Made by a program: the position numbers and the translations under genes
NCBI GenBank assembly: GCA_016209995.1
Contig: JACQVC010000264.1
Location: 1 to 13,615 of the forward strand
Length of the DNA: 13,615 nt
Source of the DNA: Gemmatimonadota bacterium
Lineage (GTDB): Bacteria > Gemmatimonadota > Gemmatimonadetes > Longimicrobiales > Gaopeijiaceae
Direction of reading: 5' to 3'
Shown here: positions 6,105 to 13,520 of the stretch, one piece after another
Numbering within the stretch: position 1 is the stretch's first letter
Layout: every line of letters begins with the position of its first letter
The notes under the pieces: generated by a model
The model's input: the letters and a program-made list of their open reading frames with translations, nothing else
The model's database searches: none
Told to the model about the DNA's origin: nothing

Positions 6105-6531
6105 GGAACCCTCCGTTCTCGTGCCAAACTTGGTCTAGGGACCGAAAATGGAACCACGCAAGCCGTGGTCCCGCTTTGTACTCGACTATATTTCGGTCAA
6201 GACCCGTGCCCGTAGGTGGCTCTTCCTCGGCGACCGGTGCCAAGACATTTGTTTACAAGGGATTGCGCGGTCCGGCAGCGGTTCGCGCCGCGGACGATAG
6301 CATGGTGCGAAGCGGCTACGGACGTCCGAGCAGTCGGAAAAGTTTTCGCGTTTCGGGTGGCGTCTGGAACGCGCCGGGGCGCGGGCGCCGAGGAGAAAGG
6401 TGCGGGCGGTGAAACGAACAGGTGGGGTAGCGTCGTAAAGATGGGCCGGATAGCGCGCGGCTCGCTTTGTGCATCCCCAGGACCCGCGAAGTCGAGGTCC
6501 ATGTCAAAGGGGCAGAGGTGTCGGCTTAGTG
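6105..6531. other. Gene-free gap with nested inverted repeats
   Basis: No open frame here looks like a gene; plus-strand frames at 6176 and 6216 have compositions typical of out-of-frame reading. The left part carries an outer inverted repeat, GACCGAAA (6140-6147) with TTTCGGTC (6191-6198), around an inner hairpin ACCACG (6153-6158) with CGTGGT (6164-6169). This lies in the probable 5' leader or promoter of the minus-strand gene at 5577-6104. On the minus strand TTGACC follows the outer arm, but no good -10 is at the right distance. From 6200 to 6500 I see nothing else definite; the gap must also hold the promoter of the gene at 6532. Confidence 0.4.
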
Positions 6532-7161
6532 ATGAAACGGAAATACACGTGGGGGACCGGCCTGATGGTCCTCGCGATATTACTGACGGCGTTGATCGGG
6601 CGCGCGTGGCGCGTGACGGACGCAGGAGGTCAGACTGAGTTCCGGCAGATCCTGCTGGAGAACCGATCCCTCTCTCGTCTGGCGGCGAGTGCACCGGCTG
6701 CGCTCGCAGGTGAGGCGCTGGCGGACCGGTATGCCACGCTGCGCCTGGCCAAGCTCGGTCTGCTCGATAGGCTGAGCACCGTATCCACGGGGGATGAGCT
6801 CGCGGCTACTCGTGCCGCTGCGAAAGCGGCGCTTGAGGCGGATCTGGAGCTGCTCGAGCACCTCGAGGAGCAAGCTCGGCTCGAGGTGGCGATCGCGGAG
6901 ATGAAGGAGGCGTACCTGTCCGCCGTCTCGCGAGCCCGGGGCATGCCGACGCGCGTGGAGCCGCGTGATTCCACTCGGTACCTCGGCCAGGAGGAGGTGA
7001 GGACCGCGCTGGCCCAACGCCACGATCTCGAGCGCCGGCTCGAGGAGATCACGGCGTCGATTCCCGCGCTCACTGCAGCCTCGCGCGCCCGGCATACACG
7101 GCTGGACGATCTGGCGTTCTCGGCAGGGCTGGTTCCCTACCGCATGGCGCCTCCGTTCTAG
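6532..7161 (+). CDS. Hypothetical membrane-anchored coiled-coil protein
   Basis: A 209-residue protein whose N-terminus is a basic MKRKY followed by one hydrophobic helix (about 9-24, LMVLAILLTALIG), fitting a signal anchor or uncleaved signal. The rest is highly helical: long Leu/Ala/Glu-rich heptad-like stretches at about 45-130 and 153-175, with no Cys and no recognisable catalytic motif. ATG 6532 is chosen because GAGG occurs about 13 nt upstream and the membrane helix then starts directly; GTG 6529 is a near-equal alternative. Its C-terminus ends 52 bp before the nfo coding start used here. It may act as a periplasmic scaffold or spacer, but I cannot assign a function. Confidence 0.6.
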   Translation: MKRKYTWGTGLMVLAILLTALIGRAWRVTDAGGQTEFRQILLENRSLSRLAASAPAALAGEALADRYATLRLAKLGLLDRLSTVSTGDELAATRAAAKAALEADLELLEHLEEQARLEVAIAEMKEAYLSAVSRARGMPTRVEPRDSTRYLGQEEVRTALAQRHDLERRLEEITASIPALTAASRARHTRLDDLAFSAGLVPYRMAPPF

Positions 7162-7213
7162 CAGCGACCTGCTAAGGAGTCTGTCCGCGCGACGTGACGA
7201 GGTCGGGGCCCAT

Positions 7214-8047
7214 GTGTCGACGGCGGGCGGCGTCGTTCGCGCGCCCGCGCGAGCACGCGAAATCGGGGCGCACGTGCTCCAGCTCTTCACGAAGCAGCCC
7301 AGCCGCTGGCACGCGTCCGAGTTGACCGAGGAAGACAGCTCGAGCTTCCACGCGGAACGAATCAAGCACAAGATCGCGAGCGCGGCCGCGCACGACTCCT
7401 ACTTGACCAACCTGGCCTCACCTGACCGCAAGCTGTACGCCCGGTCACTCGAGGCGTTCGTCGGCGAGCTGGAGCGCTGCGATCGCCTGGGCCTCGACTT
7501 CCTGGTGTGCCACCCCGGCAGCGCGACGAATGGGGATCGAGCGAGCGGTCTGGCCCGCAATGCCGATGCGATCACCGAAGCGTTGACGCGCGTTCCGTCG
7601 CGAACACGCGTGCTCCTGGAAACGACGGCGGGCGGAGGGAACCGCTTGGGCGCGAGCTTCGAGGAGTTAGCCGTGCTGATCGAGCGGGTGCCCGGAACGC
7701 TACGGCGTCGGCTGGCTGTCTGTCTCGATACGTGTCACATCTACACAGCGGGTTACGACCTCGTCTCCGATTACGATGGCGTCATGGACCACCTCGACGA
7801 TGCCGTTGGACTACGACGCCTGAGGCTCTTCCACCTGAACGACTCGCGTCACCCACTGGGGTCAGGCAAGGACCGCCACGAGCACATCGGGCGAGGCGCT
7901 CTGGGTGAGGGGCCATTCCGGCGCATCATGACGGATCCGCGATTCGTGGACGTTCCCAAGATCATCGAGACGCCGAAGGAAGCGGATCGTGTGGCGCTGG
8001 ACGTGCGGAATCTGACGCTGCTGCGGTCGTTTCGTGAGGGCGACTAG
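7214..8047 (+). CDS. nfo: Endonuclease IV (AP endonuclease)
   Basis: A TIM-barrel AP endonuclease that nicks 5' of abasic sites in base-excision repair, using three zinc ions. All nine metal ligands of E. coli Nfo have counterparts (numbered from GTG 7214): H60 (AHDSYL), H100 (CHPGS), E136 (ETTAGG), D172 and H175 (LDTCH), H207 (HLNDS), D220 and H222 (DRHEH), E252 (ETPKE). The start is odd: family homology begins earlier, with DEVGAHVSTAGG read in frame from 7196, but that upstream frame holds no ATG, GTG or TTG between 7130 and 7214. GTG 7214 would lose the GAH part of strand one. A CTG at 7169 or 7181 near AAGGAG (7174-7179), or a lost base at the start codon, are possible. The 277 residues given are therefore a minimum. 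Confidence 0.93.
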   Translation: MSTAGGVVRAPARAREIGAHVLQLFTKQPSRWHASELTEEDSSSFHAERIKHKIASAAAHDSYLTNLASPDRKLYARSLEAFVGELERCDRLGLDFLVCHPGSATNGDRASGLARNADAITEALTRVPSRTRVLLETTAGGGNRLGASFEELAVLIERVPGTLRRRLAVCLDTCHIYTAGYDLVSDYDGVMDHLDDAVGLRRLRLFHLNDSRHPLGSGKDRHEHIGRGALGEGPFRRIMTDPRFVDVPKIIETPKEADRVALDVRNLTLLRSFREGD

Positions 8048-8056
8048 CTCGAGCGC

Positions 8057-8073
8057 ACCCTCGTCGAGGGTTT
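8057..8073. terminator. Weak hairpin between convergent nfo and the permease gene
   Basis: ACCCTC (8057-8062) and GAGGGT (8066-8071) form a 6 bp stem with a 3 nt loop, followed on the plus strand by TT and then CTC. It lies in the short gap between nfo and the convergent ABC permease gene. The T-run is poor, so termination activity is uncertain. Confidence 0.35.
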
Positions 8074-8074
8074 C

Positions 8075-8941
8075 TCACACGACGGGCGAGGGCATCTGCT
8101 TTTCATCGGTGAGGATTTTGGGCACCTCGATGCCTTCCGCGCGACGGCGCCAAATCAGCGGCCGCAAGCCTGCTGCCAGGATGAGCAGCAGACCGAACGC
8201 GCAGACGAGCAGCGGCCCTGTGGTGACGTCGTAGAGGAAGGACACGGTGATTCCGGCAATGATCGCCAACGTGCCGGACGCCCAGGCTGCGACGAGGGCG
8301 CTGAGGAAGCGGGTCGTGTAGAGGAAGGCGACCACGGCGGGAATGACGAGCACGCTAAACACCATGAGCACGCCGGCGACGGGCACGGACATCGTGATGG
8401 CGAAGCCGAACGTGGCGTAAAAGAGGAAGTCCCAGAGTCGCAGATTTCGCTGACGCTCGGGCGTAAACGAGATGGCCAGCATCGGCCGCCGGAAGATGTA
8501 GTGGAAGAGCGCGACGGGCACGTAGGCGCCGGCGATCTTGAGAACGACGGGCCACGTCACCCAGATCAGGGTGCCCGTGAGCGTTTCCTGAATGTGCTCG
8601 GCACCCCGAGCGCTGAAGCTGGAAAGCAGAATGACCGTTGCCGATGCGACGACGAAGGTGATGCCGATAATCGACTCCTGCGGCACCGGTGAGCCCTCCA
8701 TGCGAGTGAAGCTGAAGATGACCGCGCCCAAGAGGGTGAACGCGTACGCGAACAGGAAGGCCGTCGGCGTGGCAGGTTCCGCGCCCGTCATCACGGCCAC
8801 GGTGCTGCCGAGGGCCGCGATCTGCGCCAGTGCCAGATCCACGAAGATGATGCCGCGCTTGATGATGTGAAGCCCGAAGTAGGCGTGAGTGAACAGAATC
8901 ACCAGGGCGCAGACCGTGGGTGCGAGGATCAGGTCAAGCAT
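8075..8941 (-). CDS. Metal ABC transporter permease (ZnuB/TroC family)
   Basis: A 288-residue inner-membrane protein with about eight hydrophobic helices, matching the ABC-3 (ZnuB/MntB/TroC) permease family in length and motifs: a first loop HIIKRGIIFVDLALAQIAALG and a later ESIIGITFVVASA segment are characteristic. It would form the channel for zinc or manganese delivered by the binding protein encoded 31 bp upstream. ATG 8941 has AAGGAGGAG (8959-8951) 9 nt upstream. The gene order is binding protein then permease, so the two are surely co-transcribed. No ABC ATPase follows: the next gene is convergent nfo. The metal (Zn or Mn) cannot be decided from the permease alone. Confidence 0.93.
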   Translation of the reverse strand: MLDLILAPTVCALVILFTHAYFGLHIIKRGIIFVDLALAQIAALGSTVAVMTGAEPATPTAFLFAYAFTLLGAVIFSFTRMEGSPVPQESIIGITFVVASATVILLSSFSARGAEHIQETLTGTLIWVTWPVVLKIAGAYVPVALFHYIFRRPMLAISFTPERQRNLRLWDFLFYATFGFAITMSVPVAGVLMVFSVLVIPAVVAFLYTTRFLSALVAAWASGTLAIIAGITVSFLYDVTTGPLLVCAFGLLLILAAGLRPLIWRRRAEGIEVPKILTDEKQMPSPVV

Positions 8942-8972
8942 GGGTACGGGCTCCTCCTTGTCGCGGTACGCG

Positions 8973-10037
8973 TCACGAGCTAGGCTGGCCGAACGCCTGG
9001 GCCAAGGTCGAGACCCAGTGATCGACCAGGCTGAAGTAGTCGGTCACACCCGGCAAGCCGCCGGGGTATAGCGCCACGATCACGGCCGTACCGTTCCCGC
9101 GCCGAGCCACCGCCTCGACCTTGCTCCGGTCGTAGTAGCTCGAGGCGAGCACGGCACGCACGTTGCGTTGCTGCATCAGCTCGATGACTCTCGCCACGTG
9201 GCCCGGCGTGGGCGGAATGCCGGGCTTGGGCTCGACGTATTCAGCGCAGCGAACTTGAAAGCGCTCCTCGAAGTAGGCCCAGTCCTTGTGATAGCAGATG
9301 AGCTCTTTGCCGCGGAAGGGCGCGGCCGCGGCGAGCCAGCCACCGAGCAGTGAGCTGAGCGGCGCCCCCTGGTAGCGATTGTTGGCGAGGAATTCGTGCA
9401 GGTTCCCGCCTTGGGCCAGCCGGTCCAGCGTTTCCCCGCCCAGGGCGTCCACCAACGCATCTCCGAACAGGCGGCGATAGATGCGGTTGGTGAAATCAGC
9501 CAGGCGTGCATCGAACGTCGCCGCGCGATCCGGCGCGATCTTCTTCAGTCCCAGTGTGATGTTGCGCGCGATCTGCACGACGCGCAGCGGATCCGTGTGC
9601 AGGTGCGGGTTGCCGAAGAGATGGATGTCGCCCTGGCTGCGGTTCGCGACCGCGGGGATATCGAGAAGACGGATTCCGGGGTAAGTCGTCACGTAACCCG
9701 TACCGCCTTGGATCACCCGGGGATTGCCGGCCCGGTCGAGCAGCGGCGGTACCCACAGCTCGAGGTCGAGCCCGGTGGTCACGAAGAGGTCGGCGCGCCG
9801 TAGCTCGAGCGCGAAGCTCGGCTTGGGCCGGACGAAATGGGCGTCCTCATTCGGCGTCGCGATCGCAGTGACCAGCACGTCGGAGCCGCCGATCTCCTGA
9901 GCGATGGACGCGTATACGCCGAGCGTAGTGACCACGCGCAGCGGCGGGCGGCCCGCCTGGGCGCTGGCTGCGGGCGCAATGGTCGGTAGCAACAGGAGCG
10001 CCGACAGGGCGAAACGGGTCCGGCTGAGCTTGCTCAT
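8973..10037 (-). CDS. Periplasmic metal-binding protein of a Zn/Mn ABC transporter (ZnuA/TroA family)
   Basis: A 354-residue cluster A-I substrate-binding protein with a signal peptide (FALSALLLLPTIAPAASA). Candidate metal ligands are H67 (DAHF, the usual DPH site), H145 (NPHLH), H250 (YHKDW) and D333 (VTDYF), the His3Asp set of TroA-type Zn/Mn binders. It lacks the long His-rich loop of E. coli ZnuA. The start is set at ATG 10037, which has AGAGGA (10049-10044) 6 nt upstream; ATG 10043 in the same frame touches the Shine-Dalgarno sequence. It captures metal in the periplasm for the permease encoded 31 bp downstream. A 2 x 17 bp tandem repeat lies just upstream. Zinc is my preferred metal because of the His-rich neighbours, but that is inference. 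Confidence 0.93.
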   Translation of the reverse strand: MSKLSRTRFALSALLLLPTIAPAASAQAGRPPLRVVTTLGVYASIAQEIGGSDVLVTAIATPNEDAHFVRPKPSFALELRRADLFVTTGLDLELWVPPLLDRAGNPRVIQGGTGYVTTYPGIRLLDIPAVANRSQGDIHLFGNPHLHTDPLRVVQIARNITLGLKKIAPDRAATFDARLADFTNRIYRRLFGDALVDALGGETLDRLAQGGNLHEFLANNRYQGAPLSSLLGGWLAAAAPFRGKELICYHKDWAYFEERFQVRCAEYVEPKPGIPPTPGHVARVIELMQQRNVRAVLASSYYDRSKVEAVARRGNGTAVIVALYPGGLPGVTDYFSLVDHWVSTLAQAFGQPSS

Positions 10038-10051
10038 CGTCATTCCTCTTC

Positions 10052-10085
10052 TCTCATATCGATACTGGTCTCATGTCGATACTGG
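10052..10085. repeat. 2 x 17 bp tandem direct repeat upstream of the metal-binding-protein gene
   Basis: TCTCATATCGATACTGG (10052-10068) is followed directly by TCTCATGTCGATACTGG (10069-10085), with a single mismatch. The first copy contains the perfect palindrome TATCGATA. The pair sits 3 bp beyond the Shine-Dalgarno sequence of the binding-protein gene, in the 78 bp gap after the outer-membrane-protein gene. Two helical-phase copies in a metal-uptake operon suggest an operator or RNA-level control; a simple slippage duplication is the plain alternative. Confidence 0.75.
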
Positions 10086-10115
10086 CACAGCGGTCGTGGG
10101 TGTCGGTTCAACGCG

Positions 10116-11483
10116 TCAGTACGTCTCGTGCTTGTGCGGGCCCATCGCGAACGTGAACTGGAGCAGAAACGTCCTGGTGGTGCTCCGAGGTCCGCGCAGG
10201 ATGTCGTACTCGGCGCGGATGCGCACCCATTCGCTCTGCCACCAGGTGAGGGTTGGCGCGATCAGCGATGCATCTTCGGCGGCGACATCCGGATTTTCGA
10301 CGTAGTCGTACCGCAGGCCCGCGATCCAGCGCTGTGAGAGCTTGTACTCGATGGAGGCGAAGGCTCCCACCGAGGTCCCTCCGTCCACGGCGGGGGCCAC
10401 GGCCGTGCGCCGGTTCAATAGGAACGCGCCCCGCAGCATGAGCTCCTGGTAGAGCGCGCGCTCCGGCGGTCGCCAGTTGAAGGCGGCCTCCGCGCTCAGC
10501 AGCTGGACGTCGTACGCGAGCGTATCCTCCTCGCGCCGGCCGGCCGTGCCCGAGAGGCCGATCTCGAAGTACGTGGCGGGCGACAGCTCCCAGAATGCGT
10601 TCACATGGCCCAGGAAGTTCGGCTTGCGTGAATCAGCGAACAGGCGCTCGTTGCCGCTCCGCATGACGTCGAACCAGATTTCGTAGGTCCCGAGGCCGTG
10701 GACCGGCACGAGCCAATAGAGCGATGCGCCCGTTTGCGCCAATCCTTCATCACCGAGGAAGACCGTATAGGGCAGCGGCAGCGACTGGCCGGGCAGCGCA
10801 TGACGATGCCAGCGGTTCCACGTACCGAAGCGCTGGCGCAGCTTGCCGACGGAGAGCCCGAGGCCGGCGGGCAAGTTCACCCATTGCAGGTATCCTTCCT
10901 CGACCTCGGTCGCCGCCTCGCCCTCGGCGTGCTCCTCCTCGCCGGCTCCGATTGGCTCGGGCTGGACGAATGGCGTCGGTGTCCCGCCCTCCGTGTGATG
11001 CGAGACGAAAATCTTCGCGCGCGAATACGGGTCGAGAGGCGCCTGGAACGAAATCTCGAACTCGCGCGGAACGAAATTGTCGTGGTCAAGGTCCTCGCTG
11101 TTGGCGAAGGCCAGGATGTCCGTGTTGACGCTGATCTCCGGGTTCAGCGCCTGGAGGCTCCTCTCACGTCCGACGAACTCCTGGGGCGCCCCTCCTTGAC
11201 GCTGCGCGCCTGCGGCCGTGTCGACGGCGGCGGCCGCGGCGGCTGCGGCCGCCCGCAGTGCGGTGAGCTGGTCCGCGGCTGCGGCTGGGGGTACCTGCCG
11301 GGCGAGCGCTTGTCGCAAGCTATCGACTTGCTCCCGCAGAGCTTCGACTTCGCGGCGCAGTGAGTCCACGACCTGCGGCGAGGCGGGTTGTGCCTGCAGC
11401 GCCGCCGGCGGTGTCAGTCCCGCGACGATGGCGCCCCAGAGGAGCATCCAATGTCGCGAGACGCTTAGCCGTCGAAAATTCAT
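10116..11483 (-). CDS. Outer-membrane beta-barrel protein linked to metal uptake
   Basis: A 455-residue exported protein: signal peptide (cut probably after LQA, residue 31), a coiled coil at about 38-64 (VVDSLRREVEALREQVDSLRQAL), an Ala-rich linker (78-87), and a beta-barrel from about 115 to the end with alternating hydrophobic/aromatic strands. The coiled coil plus barrel recalls trimeric or porin-like proteins with a periplasmic N-terminal helix. A probable loop at 162-196 carries HHTEGG and a Glu/His-rich run (GEEEHAEGEAATEVEEG), and the C-terminus reads GPHKHETY, both possible metal-binding features. ATG 11483 has AAGGA 7-8 nt upstream. Its place directly before the metal-binding-protein and permease genes suggests it brings the metal across the outer membrane. 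I do not recognise a named family. Confidence 0.75.
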   Translation of the reverse strand: MNFRRLSVSRHWMLLWGAIVAGLTPPAALQAQPASPQVVDSLRREVEALREQVDSLRQALARQVPPAAAADQLTALRAAAAAAAAAVDTAAGAQRQGGAPQEFVGRERSLQALNPEISVNTDILAFANSEDLDHDNFVPREFEISFQAPLDPYSRAKIFVSHHTEGGTPTPFVQPEPIGAGEEEHAEGEAATEVEEGYLQWVNLPAGLGLSVGKLRQRFGTWNRWHRHALPGQSLPLPYTVFLGDEGLAQTGASLYWLVPVHGLGTYEIWFDVMRSGNERLFADSRKPNFLGHVNAFWELSPATYFEIGLSGTAGRREEDTLAYDVQLLSAEAAFNWRPPERALYQELMLRGAFLLNRRTAVAPAVDGGTSVGAFASIEYKLSQRWIAGLRYDYVENPDVAAEDASLIAPTLTWWQSEWVRIRAEYDILRGPRSTTRTFLLQFTFAMGPHKHETY

Positions 11484-11599
11484 CTGTGGTCCTTCTCAAA
11501 AGGAATGGTCGTTAGCGCGGCGTGATGCACATTGCTGCGCGGCCACGCCGGGTCTTGAACGACGCTGAGGGCGATCGGGGCGTTACCGGTCGCCGGATG

Positions 11600-11935
11600 T
11601 CAGGCTTGGGGAGGTGCGCGAGGGTGAGCGGACGAAAGGTCGTAGTGCGTGATTACCCACACATGGTTCCTAGTCAGTGCGAGCGCCGCATAGACTGCGG
11701 GGGTGTGCGGGAGCGGCCGGATGCGGGTGGCCCAGCGTTGCGCACCGAACGCGGTACAGAGCGTATGGTCGTGGGCGTGTACGCACGTACCGTCATGCTG
11801 CGCTTCCAGCACCGGATGCTCACGCAGCGGATCACGGTCCAGAAACGGCACCGCGACCGGCAGGCTGCCGAGGATGGCTAGCAAGGCTAGCGATAGCGCC
11901 TTGCGTATCGACGATCTCGGACGTTCCGCACGCAT
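11600..11935 (-). CDS. Small exported His/Cys-rich protein, putative metal binder
   Basis: A 111-residue protein with an N-terminal basic region and one hydrophobic stretch (12-30, KALSLALLAILGSLPVAVP), so it is exported or anchored. The next segment (44-62) reads EAQHDGTCVHAHDHTLCTA: H47, H53, H55, H57 with C51 and C60, a dense set of potential Zn or Cu ligands. It is the first gene of the minus-strand metal-uptake cluster, 116 bp ahead of the outer-membrane barrel. A consensus -35, TTGACA (11970-11965), lies upstream with only a weak -10 (TAAGCC, 11948-11943), which would place the transcript start next to ATG 11935; no Shine-Dalgarno sequence is seen, so leaderless initiation is possible. 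Function as a metal chaperone or sensor is inferred, and no family is recognised with certainty. Confidence 0.6.
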   Translation of the reverse strand: MRAERPRSSIRKALSLALLAILGSLPVAVPFLDRDPLREHPVLEAQHDGTCVHAHDHTLCTAFGAQRWATRIRPLPHTPAVYAALALTRNHVWVITHYDLSSAHPRAPPQA

Positions 11936-12017
11936 GCATTAAGGCTTACGCTTGAGAGGCATTCTGTCAATCAGGCGAGGGACTGGCAGAATCGGCGGAT
12001 CGTGATGGAGGATTGAG

Positions 12018-12662
12018 GTGCACCGAGAGCGAGTGTTGCGCGTGACTGGAGCTATGGCCGCGTTATGGGTCGCGGCCGCACTCGGGCAAGCTTCGCTGGC
12101 GGCGCAGGCCCCGCGGGTGCGGGTCGAGCCGCGAGCCGGCGTCGTTCAGTCCACGTCGCTCGCGGAGGCCGACGTTCTGTACGAGGGTCGCGTGGTTGCG
12201 GGCGGCGCGAGGCTGAGCGCCCGTGTCGCGCCGTTCTTGGGCGCGGCGATCGTTCGTGACGTGGATGAAACCATGTCCGTAGAGCTGACGGGAGCGTTCA
12301 GCCGCGGGAAGCTCGAGGGGCAAGGGCCGGAAGGATCCTGGAACGCGGGAGAGGTGTGGGTAGTCCACGCCACGGCGGGGATCCGGTACCAGCCAGGTCT
12401 GCCGTGGCTGTACGCGCGGGGAGGGGCCGGGCTGATCGCCTACCGCGGCGAGGACGTGGCCATTCTGCGGGGCGGCAGCGATACGGGAATCCTGGTGGCC
12501 GCGGCGCTAGGGATCCGACCACCGCTGTCCGGGCCAGTGCGTCTGGAGGTGGAGGTTCAGAGGCATGGATTCGGTTCCGTAGCCTATCGGCGCGAGGGTG
12601 GCGTGGACGGCGCGGTGGGGCGGTTGCTCGTGGGAATCGTCTTCGGACAGGGCGTGCGGTGA
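12018..12662 (+). CDS. Small exported beta-barrel (outer-membrane protein fold)
   Basis: A 214-residue protein with a signal peptide (TGAMAALWVAAALGQASLAA, cut near residue 29) and a body of alternating short hydrophobic strands and Gly turns (WVVHATAGIRYQP, LYARGGAGLIAYRG, VRLEVEVQRHGFG, GRLLVGIVFG), typical of eight-stranded outer-membrane barrels of the OmpA/OmpW/OMP_b-brl type. GTG 12018 has GGAGG (12007-12011) 6 nt upstream. Its stop TGA overlaps the GTG start of the lipoprotein protease by four bases (GTGA, 12659-12662), so the two are translationally coupled. It diverges from the metal-uptake cluster. It ends in VFGQGVR rather than in the terminal Phe of many barrels. The role is unknown. 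Confidence 0.75.
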   Translation: MHRERVLRVTGAMAALWVAAALGQASLAAQAPRVRVEPRAGVVQSTSLAEADVLYEGRVVAGGARLSARVAPFLGAAIVRDVDETMSVELTGAFSRGKLEGQGPEGSWNAGEVWVVHATAGIRYQPGLPWLYARGGAGLIAYRGEDVAILRGGSDTGILVAAALGIRPPLSGPVRLEVEVQRHGFGSVAYRREGGVDGAVGRLLVGIVFGQGVR

Positions 12663-13435
12663 GGACGCGAACGCTGGGGAGCCTGGCCTGCGTCTCGGCA
12701 GTGATGGTCGGGGCCTGCGAGGCGCCCGCGCTGCCGCTCGGACCGGATGCAGCGGACCTGCCCTATGAGTTCCGGCTGATCCGGTCCGCGCGGACGCCGG
12801 AGGTCGGAACGGGGGATACTCTCGTCTTCCACTGGGGCCCGGGTGCGGCAGTGTCCGTTTTCGTGAGTGAGCCGGCCGACGCGTCGCCCCGCGCAAGCTT
12901 ACGTGTGCGCGAGGCCCCCGATGCCGCGCGACCCTCCTTGAAGAAGGCGCTCCAGCATGCTGCGACGCTCTGGAACGCCGCGGCCGTCTTCGGGGAGGTG
13001 CGCCTGCTGGAGGCGGTGGACCCATCGGCCGCGCGCGCCGTGCTCGCGTGGGCGGACTTGCCGACACTCGTGCGCGCACCCGAGGGGTGTACGGGGCCGC
13101 TGACCACCGGTGCGACCTCCACTCAGGGTTGCTTGGCCGAGACGCCGAACGGAGGCGCGGGCTCCACGAAGCGCCTGGACACGTGGACGCGCGTCGATGG
13201 GGGTCCGTCGCAGATCAGGCTGCTGATCACGGTCAGCGCTCGGGAGGGGCTCGACGAAGTGAGCCTGCGCAGACTCGTGAGCCACGAGCTGGGTCATGCG
13301 CTCGGCATCCTCAACCACTCGCGCCACCCTGGCGACCTCATGTGGTCCGGGGTCATCGCGAGCGATACGCTCACGCGCGCGGATCGCGCGACACTGCGCA
13401 CGTTGTATCAGGCGCGACGCGACGTGGTCCCCTGA
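12659..13435 (+). CDS. Matrixin-like zinc metalloprotease lipoprotein
   Basis: A 258-residue predicted lipoprotein: basic MRTRT, hydrophobic segment and lipobox VGAC with C20 as the lipidated Cys. A zincin motif near the C-terminus reads HELGHALGILNH (209-220), with H209, E210 and H213 in place; the third His is at +11 (H220) rather than the +10 of classical HExxHxxGxxH. DLMWSG (226-231) would be the Met-turn, and LTRADRATLRTLY after it is the usual end of a matrixin domain. C144 and C158 could form a disulfide. The start is GTG 12659, which overlaps the preceding stop; the same frame is open further upstream, but that part is inside the barrel gene and lacks a lipobox start. It probably processes or degrades extracytoplasmic proteins; the target is unknown. 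Confidence 0.85.
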   Translation: MRTRTLGSLACVSAVMVGACEAPALPLGPDAADLPYEFRLIRSARTPEVGTGDTLVFHWGPGAAVSVFVSEPADASPRASLRVREAPDAARPSLKKALQHAATLWNAAAVFGEVRLLEAVDPSAARAVLAWADLPTLVRAPEGCTGPLTTGATSTQGCLAETPNGGAGSTKRLDTWTRVDGGPSQIRLLITVSAREGLDEVSLRRLVSHELGHALGILNHSRHPGDLMWSGVIASDTLTRADRATLRTLYQARRDVVP

Positions 13436-13460
13436 CCCCCTCCGCCCCACGCCACCCCGA

Positions 13461-13499
13461 GCGGGTTAGCGGGTTAGGGTTCGCGGGGGGGGGAAAAAA
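13461..13499. repeat. Short tandem repeat and G9A6 homopolymer run
   Basis: GCGGGTTA occurs twice in tandem (13461-13468, 13469-13476). A run of nine G (13485-13493) and six A (13494-13499) follows. Read on the minus strand this is T6 then C9, just after a small CACC/GGTG hairpin, so it could act as a weak terminator for minus-strand transcripts. Homopolymer lengths are prone to sequencing error. Confidence 0.5.
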
Positions 13500-13520
13500 C
13501 GCACCGGAAGGTGGTCTTTT

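Noticed and set aside
5559..6215. Plus-strand frame of 218 residues opposite the 175-residue minus-strand gene
   Set aside because: Composition is erratic and it has no ribosome site of note. The minus frame has a Shine-Dalgarno sequence and is followed by a terminator-like hairpin.
11218..11260. GCG/GCC-rich stretch as a possible microsatellite
   Set aside because: It encodes an Ala-rich linker in the barrel protein and is not a regular repeat.
10698..11363. Plus-strand frame of 221 residues opposite the outer-membrane barrel
   Set aside because: It is a shadow frame; the minus-strand product has a signal peptide, a coiled coil and barrel strands.
12356..12658. Upstream extension of the lipoprotein protease frame
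   Set aside because: It overlaps the barrel gene in another frame and would bury the lipobox. GTG 12659 gives a proper lipoprotein signal.
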